Assembly (NCBI GenBank): GCA_021818265.1
Contig: JAKAEP010000007.1
Location: forward strand, 1-43,815
Direction of reading: 5' to 3'
From: Actinomycetes bacterium
GTDB lineage: Bacteria; Actinomycetota; Acidimicrobiia; Acidimicrobiales; RAAP-2
Length of the DNA: 43,815 nucleotides
A program made the position numbers and the translations under genes. Shown here piece after piece: positions 7,614 through 14,511 of this stretch; within the stretch, counting starts at the first letter, position 1; every line of letters begins with the position of its first letter. The notes beneath the pieces were generated by a model. The model saw only the letters and a list, made by a program, of their open reading frames with translations, made no database searches and had not been told where the DNA came from.

Positions 7614-8720
7614 TCATGGGGAGTCGTCCTCTGAGTCTTCCAATGCAAGCGGCGGATATGTCTCACCTGGGCCGAGCCGGTATCCTCCGGGCCTTCGACT
7701 GAGTTGTATTTGTTCTCGCAGAGCTGAAGATTCAGTGTTCGACTCGTTTGCCGACGCGGAGGTGGGAGGTTCAATCAGCACATCGAGTCCGTATCCCGCT
7801 GCAATCTTCGACTTTGCGAGGTTCACTGACACCTTCAGATGTGTCTTCACTTCTGCGCGACGGTCCAGCGGGAGGCGCGCAAGCGCATCGGTCTGCGCGT
7901 CGATAACTCTTGACACAATGTCTTCTATTGCCTGATTCATGTGATCCTCGGAGCGCCGTTCCATGTCGGCTTCAATGTCTTCGCCGAATGGGATGTCGCG
8001 CGACTCCTTCCAAAGCTCTCGCCACCGCCTGATGTGGTCAAATGCCTGCATCAGTCTCGACAAAAGGTCGGCAACGTTTGCAGCGACGTCGAGTTGATTG
8101 ATTAGTACAAGGATTCCGAAGTCGGACGACTCTAGGCTTATTACAGTCGGAGATTCAACGGACCCGCCAGATGCCATCTCTTGAAACGGTGTCAGGAAGG
8201 TGCCCATGTCGCGTAGATCCCGCTGAAGCCCATCCAAGGCGGCTTGATGCGCGGATCTTGGTATCAACATTTGCAGTGCACATTCTCCGGGCTGAAGGCG
8301 GCGGGGCGAAACTTCAAGCTTGGTAAGGCCGGTGGTCGTCGATTGAAGGGCCTCAGTGAATGTCGCAAGTCTGCGGCGTAGTTGGTCGACGACTGGAAGT
8401 GCGATGCCGGGCGTCATCTCGTTGCCTTGCAGCACGCTCTCCGTCGCGTCCAGTAAACGGGTGGGAAGGAGATCGTCCCAACCAAGGTCCTCGAGTTCGT
8501 GGATCCATGCGAGAGGCATTGGAACCTCACTCACGCTGGCAACGTGTTGCCTGAGGTTTGTCCGTGACTGTGACAAGCCCGCATTGCCGGAGGCATCGGC
8601 TTGGTTCTGTGCAAGCCTTCCCAAACTGTCCGCCATCGAGTTGATGTCTGCTTGTACGCCAGCTTGGACAAGCTGTCGCTGGAGCTCCTGCACCATGGAG
8701 AGGAAGCTATTGAGGTTCAT
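7614..8720 (-). CDS. Unrecognised 368-aa protein (element cargo, partner of DUF2971 gene)
   Basis: I do not recognise this protein. It has no signal peptide or membrane helix. The N-terminus (residues 1-50) is helical, Gln-rich and possibly a coiled coil. A middle section has an IPR...L-rich stretch (ALQMLIPRSAHQAALDGLQ) followed by a hydrophobic strand-like segment ISLESSDFGILVLINQ. A charged helical region follows (about 230-310), then a hydrophilic, acidic C-terminus ending in EDSEDDSP. No nuclease, NTPase or protease motif is visible. It precedes the DUF2971 gene on the same strand and shares its low GC, so the two were probably acquired together and may form one system, for example sensor or regulator plus effector. 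That pairing is inference. Confidence 0.6.
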   Translation of the reverse strand: MNLNSFLSMVQELQRQLVQAGVQADINSMADSLGRLAQNQADASGNAGLSQSRTNLRQHVASVSEVPMPLAWIHELEDLGWDDLLPTRLLDATESVLQGNEMTPGIALPVVDQLRRRLATFTEALQSTTTGLTKLEVSPRRLQPGECALQMLIPRSAHQAALDGLQRDLRDMGTFLTPFQEMASGGSVESPTVISLESSDFGILVLINQLDVAANVADLLSRLMQAFDHIRRWRELWKESRDIPFGEDIEADMERRSEDHMNQAIEDIVSRVIDAQTDALARLPLDRRAEVKTHLKVSVNLAKSKIAAGYGLDVLIEPPTSASANESNTESSALREQIQLSRRPGGYRLGPGETYPPLALEDSEDDSP

Positions 8721-8815
8721 GGTTGGTTGCCTGTCCGGAGTGAGAGGGGTGCGTCCCGTGTAATCACAGCACCCTCAAACTGCATTCTGTACCACAGTGA
8801 ACGGCAGGGAACGGA

Positions 8816-9226
8816 CTACTGGGTTGGTAGGGCCAGGCAAGGAGCGAAGCCGATTCCGCGTGCCGCGAGGTCGATTGGGCGCTTTTCCTTCTTGCGTTCT
8901 CCTCGACTTCGGAGACGGTCTTCGACTTCCTTCATCTTGCGAGCCGCCGCCACGACAAGGGGCTTGACTTCCGCTTGCTCGACGTAGGGGGTCGGATCCT
9001 CCAGGAATGGAAAGGCCTTCTTGAAGTTGGCGTGGTCCCGGTAGGCGGTCCTGGCTGAGGCCCCCCACTGCTCGGCCACCTCTTCGACGGAGGGGTCGTG
9101 GCCCACGATCTCCCGGGTGATTCCCCAGCACCAGGCCCAGCTGATGGCCGTGGCCGCCTTGATCATCCCGGCATTGCTGACGGCCACCTCGAGCCAGGTT
9201 GGGGGCCGCCGTGGGGCATCGGTCAC
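8816..9226 (-). CDS. Small helix-turn-helix protein (putative regulator of the element)
   Basis: A 136-aa soluble protein. The segment PSVEEVAEQWGASARTAYRD reads as a helix-turn-helix (helix, turn at WGAS, recognition helix RTAYRDHANFKK). It is followed by a long charged helix rich in Lys/Arg/Glu (about 85-120). The GTG at 9226 has GGGAGG 6 nt upstream, so it is preferred to the longer frame. It is divergent from rep, and two palindromes lie between the two genes, so it is a reasonable candidate repressor or replication-control protein. A phage terminase small subunit-like or primase-accessory role cannot be excluded. Confidence 0.6.
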   Translation of the reverse strand: MTDAPRRPPTWLEVAVSNAGMIKAATAISWAWCWGITREIVGHDPSVEEVAEQWGASARTAYRDHANFKKAFPFLEDPTPYVEQAEVKPLVVAAARKMKEVEDRLRSRGERKKEKRPIDLAARGIGFAPCLALPTQ

Positions 9227-9253
9227 AGATCCTCCCTTGGACCTGGCCAGCAT

Positions 9254-9299
9254 ACTGTCACAATGTGGCAGTGACCTGTTACTGTCAGATTGTGGCAGT
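9254..9299. promoter_or_regulatory. Two 19-bp palindromes between the HTH gene and rep (operators or iterons)
   Basis: ACTGTCACAATGTGGCAGT (9254-9272) and ACTGTCAGATTGTGGCAGT (9281-9299) differ at two positions, repeat with a 27-bp period and are each imperfect palindromes (outer ACTG/CAGT, inner TGTCA/TGRCA). They fill the space between divergent genes and overlap a possible rep start, so they may bind the HTH protein, Xis or Rep. They could also be part of a replication origin. Confidence 0.6.
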
Positions 9300-10374
9300 T
9301 TCTGAGAACCATGGACTCTTGACTCCGGAGGTGAAGGAGCTCTCAGCGGGGATCGACACGGCCATTTTCAGCTTCGGCGGAATCCTCCTCCCCGATCTGG
9401 TCGAAGTCCTCGACGAGGCGAAGGAGTGGGCCCGGACCTACGGCAAGGATGCCCCCTTCACCCTTGGGGGCAGCGACTTCCTCGTGAAGCCCGGGTCCTT
9501 GAACCTCATGCGGTTCCGGCTCGACCACGAGTACGGGGTGATCGGGGTGAGTGACAGGCCCTCGCTTCCCATCTTGCGCTGGCAGCCGAGGGGCGCGTTC
9601 CTCCACTCGGTAGGGGTGGCCGGTGCCCGCGACTGGCTCCGTGACCGCTTCGCGGGTGTGGCGCACGTCGGACCGGAGCAGCTTTCGCGGGTCGATCTCT
9701 ACGCCGACTTCCAGGGCCTGTGGTTCGGCCCCGAGGAGGTTGAGAACTTCGTCACCCGAGCGTCGCGCGACACGGTTCGCCGCACGGTGGGCCAGTTCAC
9801 GGGCTTCGAGTTCGGGGGTAGGTCGAGGGGTGGCATGCACGCGCGCGTCTACCAGAAGGATGTGGAGATCGAGCTGAAGCGTGGCGACTACTGGCGCGAG
9901 CTTTGGGGCCCCCGTTACGTTCCCGGAGACTCGGTGTGGCGGATCGAGTACGAGCTTCACCGCGACGTCCTTCGCGAGTTCGGCGTCACGGACCTCAGCA
10001 GTGTCGAGGGGAACCTTGCGGGCCTCTGGTCCTACGCGACGACCCAGTGGCTCAGCCTGAGGGAGCCAACCAGCGATCAGACCCGCTCCCGGTGGCCGCT
10101 CGATCATCGCTGGACGCATGTCGTCGCGGCCAATCACGGGTGGGACACGGTGCCGCTCGAGCGGGTCCGCGAGATTCAGCGGGGACGGGGGCTTCACGAG
10201 GACCTGCCCTATGCGCTCGGGTACCTGGAGAGGATCGCAGCGCACCGGGGAACAGCGGACCTTGGTGACGCGCTCGACTACGTGCGTCAGCATGCACCCG
10301 AGTACTTGAGGGCTAAGGGCACCGACTTCGAGTCTGAGTCGCGAGCCAAGCGCATTCGGATGGGCGTCGTGTGA
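9292..10374 (+). CDS. Plasmid-type replication initiator (Rep_trans-like)
   Basis: About 360 aa. Features of the replication-initiation-factor family: LSRVDLYADFQG (the R-x-D-x-x-x-D block), a catalytic-tyrosine-like MHARVYQKDVEIE, and RIEYELHRDVLREFGV (the R-x-E-x-x-x block). Such proteins nick an origin and start rolling-circle replication of plasmids and integrated elements. Here the protein would replicate the excised circle. The start is uncertain: GTG 9292 lies inside the second palindrome, and a GTG at about 9331 is an alternative. Its TGA overlaps the GTG of the next gene. It is moderately GC-rich, between cargo and chromosome. Confidence 0.65.
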   Translation: MAVSENHGLLTPEVKELSAGIDTAIFSFGGILLPDLVEVLDEAKEWARTYGKDAPFTLGGSDFLVKPGSLNLMRFRLDHEYGVIGVSDRPSLPILRWQPRGAFLHSVGVAGARDWLRDRFAGVAHVGPEQLSRVDLYADFQGLWFGPEEVENFVTRASRDTVRRTVGQFTGFEFGGRSRGGMHARVYQKDVEIELKRGDYWRELWGPRYVPGDSVWRIEYELHRDVLREFGVTDLSSVEGNLAGLWSYATTQWLSLREPTSDQTRSRWPLDHRWTHVVAANHGWDTVPLERVREIQRGRGLHEDLPYALGYLERIAAHRGTADLGDALDYVRQHAPEYLRAKGTDFESESRAKRIRMGVV

Positions 10375-10652
10375 TCCCCCGGGCCGATGGACAGAGGGCC
10401 TGGGGGCCGTGCGGGACGTCGGGTCCAGGCGCGCCCTCGCGCCGGGTCGACGCCCCGCCGGACCCCCGGTACCTGTACCCGCCCGAGGAAGCAGCGCGGC
10501 GTCTCGGGATAAGCCGGACACGCGTCTACGGCCTCCTGAACTGCGGACTGTTGACGCGAATTAAGAATGGGAAGCGCACTCTCGTCTCTGACTTCGAGGT
10601 CCAAGAGCTCGTGAAGCGGCTTCTCTCCGAGCCATGGCTCCTCAGCGCGTGA
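10371..10652 (+). CDS. Excisionase-like HTH protein
   Basis: A 93-aa protein. After a disordered N-terminus, residues about 35-88 form a MerR/HTH_17-type winged helix: YLYPPEEAARRLGISRTRVY, then LLTRIKNGKRTLVSDFEVQELVKRL. This arrangement is typical of excisionases (Xis) of small actinobacterial integrative elements, which bend DNA near att arms and direct the integrase to excise. It starts with GTG and overlaps the rep stop by 4 bp (GTGA), so rep and xis are translationally coupled. This would link replication with excision. Confidence 0.75.
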   Translation: MIPRADGQRAWGPCGTSGPGAPSRRVDAPPDPRYLYPPEEAARRLGISRTRVYGLLNCGLLTRIKNGKRTLVSDFEVQELVKRLLSEPWLLSA

Positions 10653-10761
10653 TGGAACCGGAGAGCGCAAAGGAACATCCGAATGAGTCCGGCCCCTACT
10701 TCGGGCGCCATGGGTCCACCGCCAGTTGCGGTCCGCACTCGGGCCCGGTAGAAACAGACAA

Positions 10762-11139
10762 ATGAAGCGTTGGTTCGTTTACACGCTTGCCGGTGTGGCG
10801 CTTGTCCTGGCTGTGAGCCTCGCTGTGTCGATACACGCATGGCGGGTGGACGCGTCTCGGCTCGCCAGCGCGTCGGCCAGGGCCAAGATCGAGCGGGGTG
10901 TAATAACCAATCGTCGAGGTGAAGCGGCGTCACTTGGTTCGCAGCTCAAGAAGCTACGTGGGGAGAATTCGGCGTTGAAGGAAGAGCTCAAGCTCGAAAC
11001 TCAACTGGCAAGCGAGTATCGCGCGCTAGTTCCCACGGGATCCGTTACCACGCCCACGCAGCAGTCCGGACCGTTCTCCAACTGCCAGTACTCATTCAAC
11101 TCAAGCAGTTGGGTGTGCTCGTTCAGTCCAGCTGGCTAG
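10762..11139 (+). CDS. Small single-pass membrane protein with coiled coil
   Basis: A 125-aa protein not assigned to any family. It has one N-terminal transmembrane helix (WFVYTLAGVALVLAVSLAVS), a periplasmic-side helical coiled coil (about residues 45-85: SLGSQLKKLRGENSALKEEL), then a Ser/Thr-rich tail with two cysteines (NCQYSF, WVCSFS) that could form a disulfide. It lies between xis and the convergent integrase inside the element. 10653-10761 upstream shows no gene. A role in surface exclusion or cell contact is only a guess. No clear ribosome site precedes the ATG. Confidence 0.55.
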   Translation: MKRWFVYTLAGVALVLAVSLAVSIHAWRVDASRLASASARAKIERGVITNRRGEAASLGSQLKKLRGENSALKEELKLETQLASEYRALVPTGSVTTPTQQSGPFSNCQYSFNSSSWVCSFSPAG

Positions 11140-11154
11140 GGACCAGGGGCGTTC

Positions 11155-12294
11155 TCAGCCCCACAGGACGTCGGCCATTGCGACAGCAGCGCTCTCGCGG
11201 TCCGGGTCGAGGATGTGTCCGTAAACATCGGCGGTCATCCTGATAGAGGAATGGCCCAAGACCTCGCTCACGACTTGCAACTTGACGCCCTGGGCGAGCA
11301 TCAGACTCGCTGCCGAATGGCGCAATTCGTGGACGTGCCAGTCCCCCAACCCCGCCGTCTCGCAGACCTTCTTGAATTCCCTTAGGAGATTCCGGGGATC
11401 GAGAGGGCCCCCGAAGCCATTCGTGAAGATGAATCCCGACTCTTGCCATCCCTTCCCCGCAACCTTGCGAGCGCTGTCCTGATCGCGGCGGTGACGAGCG
11501 AGCAGGTCAGACATCTGGGGAGGCACGTTCACGACTCGGCGGCTGCGGCTGGTCTTGGGCTCTCGGGTGACGAGACCGTCTTGTTCCCGCTGAAGTTGGC
11601 GTCTGACAAGGAGGACCTGCCTATCGCTGTCGTAGTCCTTCCACATGAGTCCCAGGGCCTCTCCGCGGCGCAGGCCGGTCGCGAGCATCAAGGTGAATAG
11701 GACCTCGAGTCGGTGGCCCTGGAGGGTGGCGAGAAACGCTCGTGCTTGGTCCTGGGTCAAGGTCCGGCCCTCCCGGCGAGTCATCTTGGGTGCCCTCGCG
11801 AGGGTGGCGGCGTTGCGGTTGACCCACCCCCACCTCATGGCCTGGTCGAGAGCCTGGGCGAACACCGAGCGGATCCTCCTCACCGTGGACACAGACTTGC
11901 CCTCGGAGAGCTTCTTCGCGATCAGGCGGTCCACGTCGGCAGTCGTGAGGTCGAGGAGCTTCTTCCTGCCGAGGACCGGGACGATGTGGTGGACCGCCAC
12001 GCTCCGGTAATTCTTGGCTGCGGAAGGCGCCACCTGGTGGCTGAGAACGTCCTCGTACCAGCGCTCGAAGAGATGGGCCACGGAGATCGAGGTGTCGGGA
12101 GCGGGCAATCCGTCGTCCACCCGGCGCTGGAGCTCGCGGAACCTCCTCACGGCCTCGGCCCTCGTCCTGGCCGAGACGGTCTTCCGGACGGGCCGGCCCG
12201 TGGGTGTCCAGCCCACCACCAGAACCCCCAGCCATCTCCCGTCGGAGGCGCGCTGGTATACCGTCCCCTCGCCGTTGCCCCGCTTCCCCGCCAT
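11155..12294 (-). CDS. int: Tyrosine-family site-specific integrase
   Basis: A 379-aa phage-type integrase. The N-terminal arm-binding domain (residues 1-60, GNGEGTVYQRASDGRW) is followed by a SAM-like core-binding domain (about 70-165) and a catalytic domain. The active-site set is complete: R209 (ATGLRRGE), K247 (REPKTSRS), H322 and R325 (HELRHSAAS), H348 (LGHSS) and nucleophile Y358 (ADVYGH). It should recombine the tRNA-Val att sites to insert and, with the Xis-like protein, excise the element. It starts at ATG 12294. The right arm-type repeats at 12314-12334 lie just upstream and probably also bear on its own expression. Its terminus next to tRNA-Val is the standard arrangement. Confidence 0.95.
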   Translation of the reverse strand: MAGKRGNGEGTVYQRASDGRWLGVLVVGWTPTGRPVRKTVSARTRAEAVRRFRELQRRVDDGLPAPDTSISVAHLFERWYEDVLSHQVAPSAAKNYRSVAVHHIVPVLGRKKLLDLTTADVDRLIAKKLSEGKSVSTVRRIRSVFAQALDQAMRWGWVNRNAATLARAPKMTRREGRTLTQDQARAFLATLQGHRLEVLFTLMLATGLRRGEALGLMWKDYDSDRQVLLVRRQLQREQDGLVTREPKTSRSRRVVNVPPQMSDLLARHRRDQDSARKVAGKGWQESGFIFTNGFGGPLDPRNLLREFKKVCETAGLGDWHVHELRHSAASLMLAQGVKLQVVSEVLGHSSIRMTADVYGHILDPDRESAAVAMADVLWG

Positions 12295-12313
12295 CTCTCC
12301 CCCCCGGTCAATC

Positions 12314-12334
12314 GTTGCTGACGTCGTTGCTGAC
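12314..12334 (+). repeat. Right arm-type repeat pair (GTTGCTGAC x2)
   Basis: GTTGCTGAC at 12314-12322 and 12326-12334, with the same period (12 bp), orientation and flanking bases (C before, G after) as the left pair at 6425-6445; only the 3-bp spacer differs. It lies 20 bp upstream of the integrase ATG and about 70 bp from the right att repeat. Confidence 0.65.
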
Positions 12335-12404
12335 GGAACCTAACGAAGGGGTGTCACGCGAGAACTTGAACCACCGGAAGCCTTTATTTTCAAGGCATTT
12401 GAAT

Positions 12405-12450
12405 GGTGGGCCGTACAGGACTTGAACCTGTGACCCCTTGCGTGTCATGC
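12405..12450 (-). repeat. Right attachment site within tRNA-Val
   Basis: The second copy of the 46-bp att repeat, here forming the 3' half of the intact tRNA gene. Because the 5' half is chromosomal and this half lies on the element side of the crossover, the base pair in which it differs from the left copy should have been delivered by the element. A short hairpin (GCCTT/AAGGC, about 12380-12396) follows the tRNA 3' end and may end its transcript. Confidence 0.85.
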
Positions 12451-12480
12451 AAGTGCGCTACCAGACTGCGCCAACGGCCC
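12407..12480 (-). tRNA. tRNA-Val (anticodon GAC)
   Basis: A complete cloverleaf on the minus strand. Acceptor strands are GGGCCGT (12480-12474) and ACGGCCC (12414-12408). The anticodon arm is CTTGC-ATGACAC-GCAAG with anticodon GAC, and the T arm is ACAGG-TTCAAGT-CCTGT. The discriminator is A, and an encoded CCA follows at 12406-12404. It is the integration target; the element supplied its 3' half from the anticodon loop onward while keeping all stems paired. Confidence 0.95.
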
Positions 12481-12526
12481 GTGGCTCACCACCCTACCAC
12501 TTGGGCCCGGGTTACCGGCCCGTCGA

Positions 12527-13183
12527 CTAGCGCGGGACCGAGTCGAAGTAAGAGTCCGTGTCGGTGGTAAGGGCCAGGCTGGCCTGCCCGGCGTTGTTGG
12601 CGATCACCTGCTCCAAGAAGACCTCGACCGCGGCGCGGGCGTCACCGAGCGCGTCGTGTCCGCCGGGGCGCACCCCGTAGTGCCGGCACAGGTGCTCGAG
12701 GCCCCGACGCGGCCGGACCTCGCGACTCGGCTCGATGGCGAGGTCGTGCTCCACGACGTCGATGATCCGCAGCAGCGAGAGGTCCAGATCCTCGTCGTCG
12801 AGGGCCCGGCCGAGGACCGAGAGCGAGCTGCGACGAAGCATCTCCAGGTCGAAGCGGCTGACGTTCGAGCCCACGACGTAGGCGCCCCGGCGGTGGAAGT
12901 CGCCGAGGACCTCGACGGCGCGCAGCAGCCCCCCGGCGAGCGGGTAGACGGGCTCGGTCGCGCGCTTGGACTCGATGTCCTCGAGGGTGAGGCCGTGGAC
13001 CCGCTGGGCCCCCGGGGTGATGGGGCGATCAGGGACGACGAAGAAGTGCTCCTCCCAAAAGGGCACCCCGAAGCGGTAGGCGCTGAAGCCGTAGGCGATG
13101 GCCCGCTCGCTGGTGACGCTGAGGCCCGTCGTCTCGGTGTCGAAGCCGAGGAGCAGCTCGGGGACCTGGGTGTAGCGCTTCAC
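12527..13183 (-). CDS. DEDDh 3'-5' exonuclease (DnaQ/epsilon-like)
   Basis: A 218-aa single-domain exonuclease. Exo I is LLGFDTETTGLS (Asp, Glu), Exo II is VVGSNVSRFDLEML (Asp), and Exo III is GGHDALGDARAAVE (His and Asp), so all four DEDD residues plus the general-base histidine are present. Such proteins trim DNA or RNA 3' ends; a free-standing DnaQ-like protein in actinobacteria may act in repair or as an auxiliary proofreading unit. It starts with GTG. It marks the chromosomal side of the tRNA-Val insertion site. Confidence 0.85.
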   Translation of the reverse strand: MKRYTQVPELLLGFDTETTGLSVTSERAIAYGFSAYRFGVPFWEEHFFVVPDRPITPGAQRVHGLTLEDIESKRATEPVYPLAGGLLRAVEVLGDFHRRGAYVVGSNVSRFDLEMLRRSSLSVLGRALDDEDLDLSLLRIIDVVEHDLAIEPSREVRPRRGLEHLCRHYGVRPGGHDALGDARAAVEVFLEQVIANNAGQASLALTTDTDSYFDSVPR

Positions 13184-13226
13184 CGGAGACCCATTGTGCC
13201 ACCACGCTGTGACCCCCGCGTCCGGG

Positions 13227-14357
13227 TCACGGCGTGGAGGTCGTGGTCGTCGAGGTGGCCGAGGTGGTGGTCGTGGTCTCGGGCGGCACCGTCGTCGTGG
13301 TCGTGGTGGTCGTGGTGGTCGTCACCACGTCCGAGGCCGAGCCGATCCAGGTCACCGAGGGCCCATCGGGCGAGTGGAGGATCCCGATCGAGGGCACCAG
13401 CGAGCGCGAGAGGGCGAGCGCGGCGTTGCCCGCGCTGCCCAGGGGATCGCTCGTATGCTGGCCCAGGACGACGGCGTAGGTGTAGACGGTGTGCCCCTCG
13501 ACCTCCACGCGACGCAGCATCACGTCACAGCCGCCCGCGGGCCCGGTGAACCCCGACTTCACGCCGATGACGCCGTAGTTGCCGATGTAGGGCGTGAAGG
13601 AGCCGACGTTGCCGGCGACCGGAAGCGTGATGTGGGTGAGGGCGATGATCGGGAAGAGGACCGGCTCGTGGTCGAGCAGGGTGATGACGAGGTTCAGCTG
13701 ATCCTCGGCTGTCGAGGTGTCGCGAGGATCGATGCCGGTGGGCTCGACGTAGTGGGTGCGGGTGAGGCCGAGCGACCGCGCGTCGCGGTTCATGAGCCCG
13801 ACGAAGCGCCCGAGCGACAGCCCGGACAAGTGGACCAGGTAGATCGCGTAGTTGCCCGCCGAGTGCACGAACAGCCCCCGTAGGAGCTGGACCTCACAGA
13901 GCCGCTCGCCCGCGGCGACCGCGACGCTCGACTGCCCGGTCGCCACGTCGTGGTTGTAGAGGCGGACGTCGGCGGGCGTCATCTCCTCACAGGGTCCCGT
14001 CGCGCCGGGCGCCAGGGGCATCAGGTGCAGCGCCACCCACGTGGTCATGAGCTTCGTGAGGCTCGCGACCGGCTGGACCGTCTGGGGGGTCGAGGCCGCC
14101 TCGACCGAGAGCTGGGGGATCGCCACCGCGGCGCTCCCCTCGCGCGGCCACAGCAGGTGGGTGACGTGTGAGGGCAGGGTGGTCGTGGTCGTCACGCTCG
14201 TCGTCGTGGTCGTTCCCGGGAGGGTCGTGGTGGTCGTCGTGGTCGTGGTGGAGGTCGCGGCGCTCGGGGCGCCCAGCACGTAGAGGGAGGCCGCCAGGAC
14301 CCCCGTGAGACCGAGACCCGTGGCCCGTCCCCACCGATGGCGCAGCCGTCCCCTCAC
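13227..14357 (-). CDS. D-alanyl-D-alanine carboxypeptidase (low-molecular-weight PBP, DacA-like)
   Basis: A 376-aa secreted serine peptidase of clan SE that trims the terminal D-Ala of peptidoglycan stem peptides. The three penicillin-binding motifs are present: SxxK in VASLTKLMT, SxN in FVHSAGNYA, and KSG in GVKSGFTGP. A signal peptide (about 12-35) precedes a threonine-rich linker (about 35-62), and the C-terminus ends in a second Thr-rich tail of about 40 residues in place of the usual amphipathic anchor. It starts with GTG, 6 nt after a TAGGTT -10-like box, so the mRNA is probably leaderless. It is divergent from an L,D-transpeptidase, in a cell-wall neighbourhood. Confidence 0.88.
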   Translation of the reverse strand: MRGRLRHRWGRATGLGLTGVLAASLYVLGAPSAATSTTTTTTTTTLPGTTTTTSVTTTTTLPSHVTHLLWPREGSAAVAIPQLSVEAASTPQTVQPVASLTKLMTTWVALHLMPLAPGATGPCEEMTPADVRLYNHDVATGQSSVAVAAGERLCEVQLLRGLFVHSAGNYAIYLVHLSGLSLGRFVGLMNRDARSLGLTRTHYVEPTGIDPRDTSTAEDQLNLVITLLDHEPVLFPIIALTHITLPVAGNVGSFTPYIGNYGVIGVKSGFTGPAGGCDVMLRRVEVEGHTVYTYAVVLGQHTSDPLGSAGNAALALSRSLVPSIGILHSPDGPSVTWIGSASDVVTTTTTTTTTTTVPPETTTTTSATSTTTTSTP

Positions 14358-14363
14358 GGGGCC

Positions 14364-14369
14364 AACCTA
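14364..14369 (-). promoter_or_regulatory. -10 box of leaderless promoter (D,D-carboxypeptidase)
   Basis: TAGGTT on the minus strand, separated by exactly 6 nt from the GTG at 14357. Transcription would begin at or next to the start codon. No clear -35 box is seen. Confidence 0.5.
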
Positions 14370-14499
14370 CCGGCGGGCTCCGCCGACGTCGGAACGGCAA
14401 CGTTACGACGCGGTTGAGAATCTCTGGTCGGACGGGGCGAGCTCGTGGCGTCGTGGCCGGGAGCACCGCGGTGACGCTCAACCCACGTCCGCCCGGAAG

Positions 14500-14505
14500 T
14501 AACCT
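14500..14505 (+). promoter_or_regulatory. -10 box of leaderless promoter (L,D-transpeptidase)
   Basis: TAACCT, then 6 nt (GGTCAC), then the GTG at 14512. It is the same geometry as at 14364, 18391, 20069, 36064 and 42546. Confidence 0.5.
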
Positions 14506-14511
14506 GGTCAC

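Larger units (their letters stand above)
6303..12430. mobile_element. 6.1-kb integrated element in tRNA-Val (rep, xis-like, int, two cargo genes)
   Basis: A direct repeat of the 3' half of tRNA-Val lies at 6277-6322 and 12405-12450 (44 of 46 bases identical, last 20 identical). Between the copies are a tyrosine integrase next to the intact tRNA, a Rep-like initiator, an excisionase-like HTH protein, a small membrane protein, an HTH protein and two cargo genes. The interior is visibly less GC-rich than both flanks, lowest over 6500-8750. No FtsK/TraB-type transfer gene, relaxase of conjugative type or phage structural gene is present. It is therefore best described as a small integrative plasmid-like element or satellite that would need helper functions to move between cells. 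The span runs from one identical core to the base before the other. Confidence 0.85.

Noticed and set aside
7517..7774. Upstream extension of the DUF2971 frame
   Set aside because: It overlaps the end of the preceding gene and shows no DUF2971-like sequence; the purine-rich site and ATG at 7516 fit better.
13227..14357. Tandem gtcgtggtc repeats as a CRISPR array or minisatellite
   Set aside because: The repeats code for threonine runs in frame with the D,D-carboxypeptidase and have no unique spacers.
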